This document shows positions 21,658 through 22,500 of a DNA stretch of 22,500 bases, in pieces. The notes below the pieces were generated by a model. That model did no database searches and was not told the origin of the DNA. It worked only from the letters and a program-made list of their open reading frames with translations. The stretch is from Deinococcus sp. LM3 (GTDB lineage: Bacteria > Deinococcota > Deinococci > Deinococcales > Deinococcaceae), in the NCBI RefSeq assembly GCF_002017875.1, contig NZ_MUFV01000003.1:1-22500 (forward strand). Direction: 5' to 3'. Position 1 is the first letter of the stretch; the number at the start of each line of letters is the position of its first letter. The position numbers and the translations under genes are program-made.

Positions 21658-22380
21658 CGCCACCCTGCGCCTGGAACTCGCCGGACAGACCGTCCTGATC
21701 GACCCGATGCTGGGGAACCCGCACAGCCTGCCGTCGTTTGCGGGGTGTCCCCCAACCCGACCGTGCCCCTGCCCGTCCCGGCACAGGATGTGCTGCGCGG
21801 CGTGACCCTGCTGGTCGTGTCGCACCTCCACCCGGACCACCTCGACCCGGCGGCGATCCCGGCCCTGCCCAAAGACCTGCCGGTGCTGTGCCAGACGGGG
21901 GATGAGGCCACCCTGCGCGGGTACGGGTTCCGGGACGTCACGCCCCTTCAGGACACGGTCAGCGTGGCGGGCCTGACCTTCACCCGCACGGACGGCGAGC
22001 ATGGCAGCGGGGAGATCCTCGCGCAGATGGGGGCCGCGATGGGCTTCGTGCTCCGCGCCCCCGGCGAACCGACCCTGTACTGGGCGGGCGATACCGTGCT
22101 GATTCCTGCCGTGACCGACACGGTCACCCGTGAGCGGCCGGACGTGATCGTCACCCACTCGGGCGGCGCGGCGCTGGGCGGCACGCTGCTGATCATGGAC
22201 GCCACGCAGACGGTGGAGGTGCTGCGCGCCGCGCCGGACGCGACGGTCGTGGCCGTGCACCTGGAGAGCCTCGACCACTGCTTCTCCACCCGCGCCGATC
22301 TGCGCCGCGCCGCGCAGCAGGCCGGGGTGGAGGCGCGACTGCGCGTCCCGCAGGACGGCGAGACCCTGACCCTGGTGTGA
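21635..22380 (+). pseudogene. MBL-fold metallohydrolase (UlaG-like), frameshifted near the N-terminus
   Basis: Metallo-beta-lactamase-fold hydrolase of about 248 aa after correction. From the ATG at 21635 (after GGAGG, inside the merR 3' end) it reads MNLTLVRNATLRLELAGQTVL and IDPMLGNPHSLPSFAG, then breaks. Adding one G to the GGGG run at 21742-21745 restores VSPNPTVPLPVPAQDV. The clean remainder holds the metal motifs HLHPDHLD, H in TDGEHGSG, D in LYWAGDTV and H in VAVHLESLDHC. UlaG-like proteins act on lactones or phosphodiesters; the substrate here is unknown. The intact part alone (from a GTG at 21745) lacks the first beta strands, so a true frameshift would probably inactivate it. A homopolymer error is more likely. 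Confidence 0.85.
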
Positions 22381-22500
22381 TGCCAGCCCTGGCGGGTACC
22401 GGAGCGTCAGTGCCACCCGCTGCCTGCCCGTCCCCGCGCTCGAGGTACGCCTGTCGCGTTCCGCTGAGACTCTCCCCGCCGCGCGGCCCGCTCGCCCAGG
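22381..22500. other. Window end without recognised feature
   Basis: 120 bp after the MBL-fold gene. No start, terminator or repeat could be supported. Confidence 0.5.

Noticed and set aside
20716..22416. 566-codon minus-strand frame as one protein
   Set aside because: Only its last 112 codons have a binding site and signal peptide; the rest is antisense to the merR and MBL genes with recognisable domains.

Overview
The window looks like chromosomal DNA of a Deinococcus or close relative. The evidence is GC near 70 percent, dense short-gap operons, and several genes whose best promoter has a TANNNT -10 box only 6-7 nt before the ATG, the layout of leaderless Deinococcus mRNAs. The gene families (YkuE-like phosphoesterase, RocB-like M20 hydrolase, DUF4172 Fic protein) fit too. 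No rRNA, tRNA, CRISPR array or complete insertion sequence was seen.

Region 1 (40-9568, minus strand) is one long operon for uptake and breakdown of oligogalacturonides (pectin fragments). Read 5' to 3' it is a LacI-family regulator with an operator-like palindrome upstream, two CUT1 ABC permeases, a secreted solute-binding protein, a KduI/IolB-family isomerase, KduD, KDPG aldolase (Eda), KDG kinase (KdgK), a KdgF-like cupin and oligogalacturonide lyase (Ogl). Imported unsaturated oligomers would be cut by Ogl, opened by KdgF, isomerised, reduced by KduD to KDG, phosphorylated by KdgK and split by Eda to pyruvate and glyceraldehyde-3-phosphate. The ABC ATPase is not in the window. The last three genes (ogl, kdgF, kdgK) carry about sixteen single-base indels. 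Further single frameshifts hit one permease (near 6553) and an MBL-fold gene (near 21743). I favour homopolymer or consensus errors, but real decay is not excluded.

Region 2 (9642-13621) holds a membrane-anchored metallophosphoesterase, then a convergent LysR regulator, which is divergent from a RocB-like M20 hydrolase. A 141-bp dispersed repeat begins at the phosphoesterase stop codon.

Region 3 (13743-14656) is a small low-GC island. It contains one unrecognised gene, a second inverted copy of the dispersed repeat placed so that its end forms the gene's promoter, and a possible truncated reading frame. The island is bracketed by 17-bp imperfect direct repeats that touch the stop codons of the genes on each side.

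Region 4 (14656-18840) has a glycerate 2-kinase and ROK sugar kinase operon on the minus strand. It is divergent from a MarR-cytochrome P450 pair whose start region carries a perfect palindrome.

Region 5 (18841-22500) has a stand-alone DUF4172-Fic protein preceded by two copies of a 9-9-9 dyad operator, a hairpin-rich non-coding stretch, a small secreted protein, and a MerR regulator translationally coupled to an MBL-fold hydrolase. The MerR promoter has the long 20-bp spacer with internal dyad typical of MerR control. The most original signals are the repeat-borne promoter and flanked island of region 3, the duplicated Fic operator, and the IolB-like enzyme in the KduI position.
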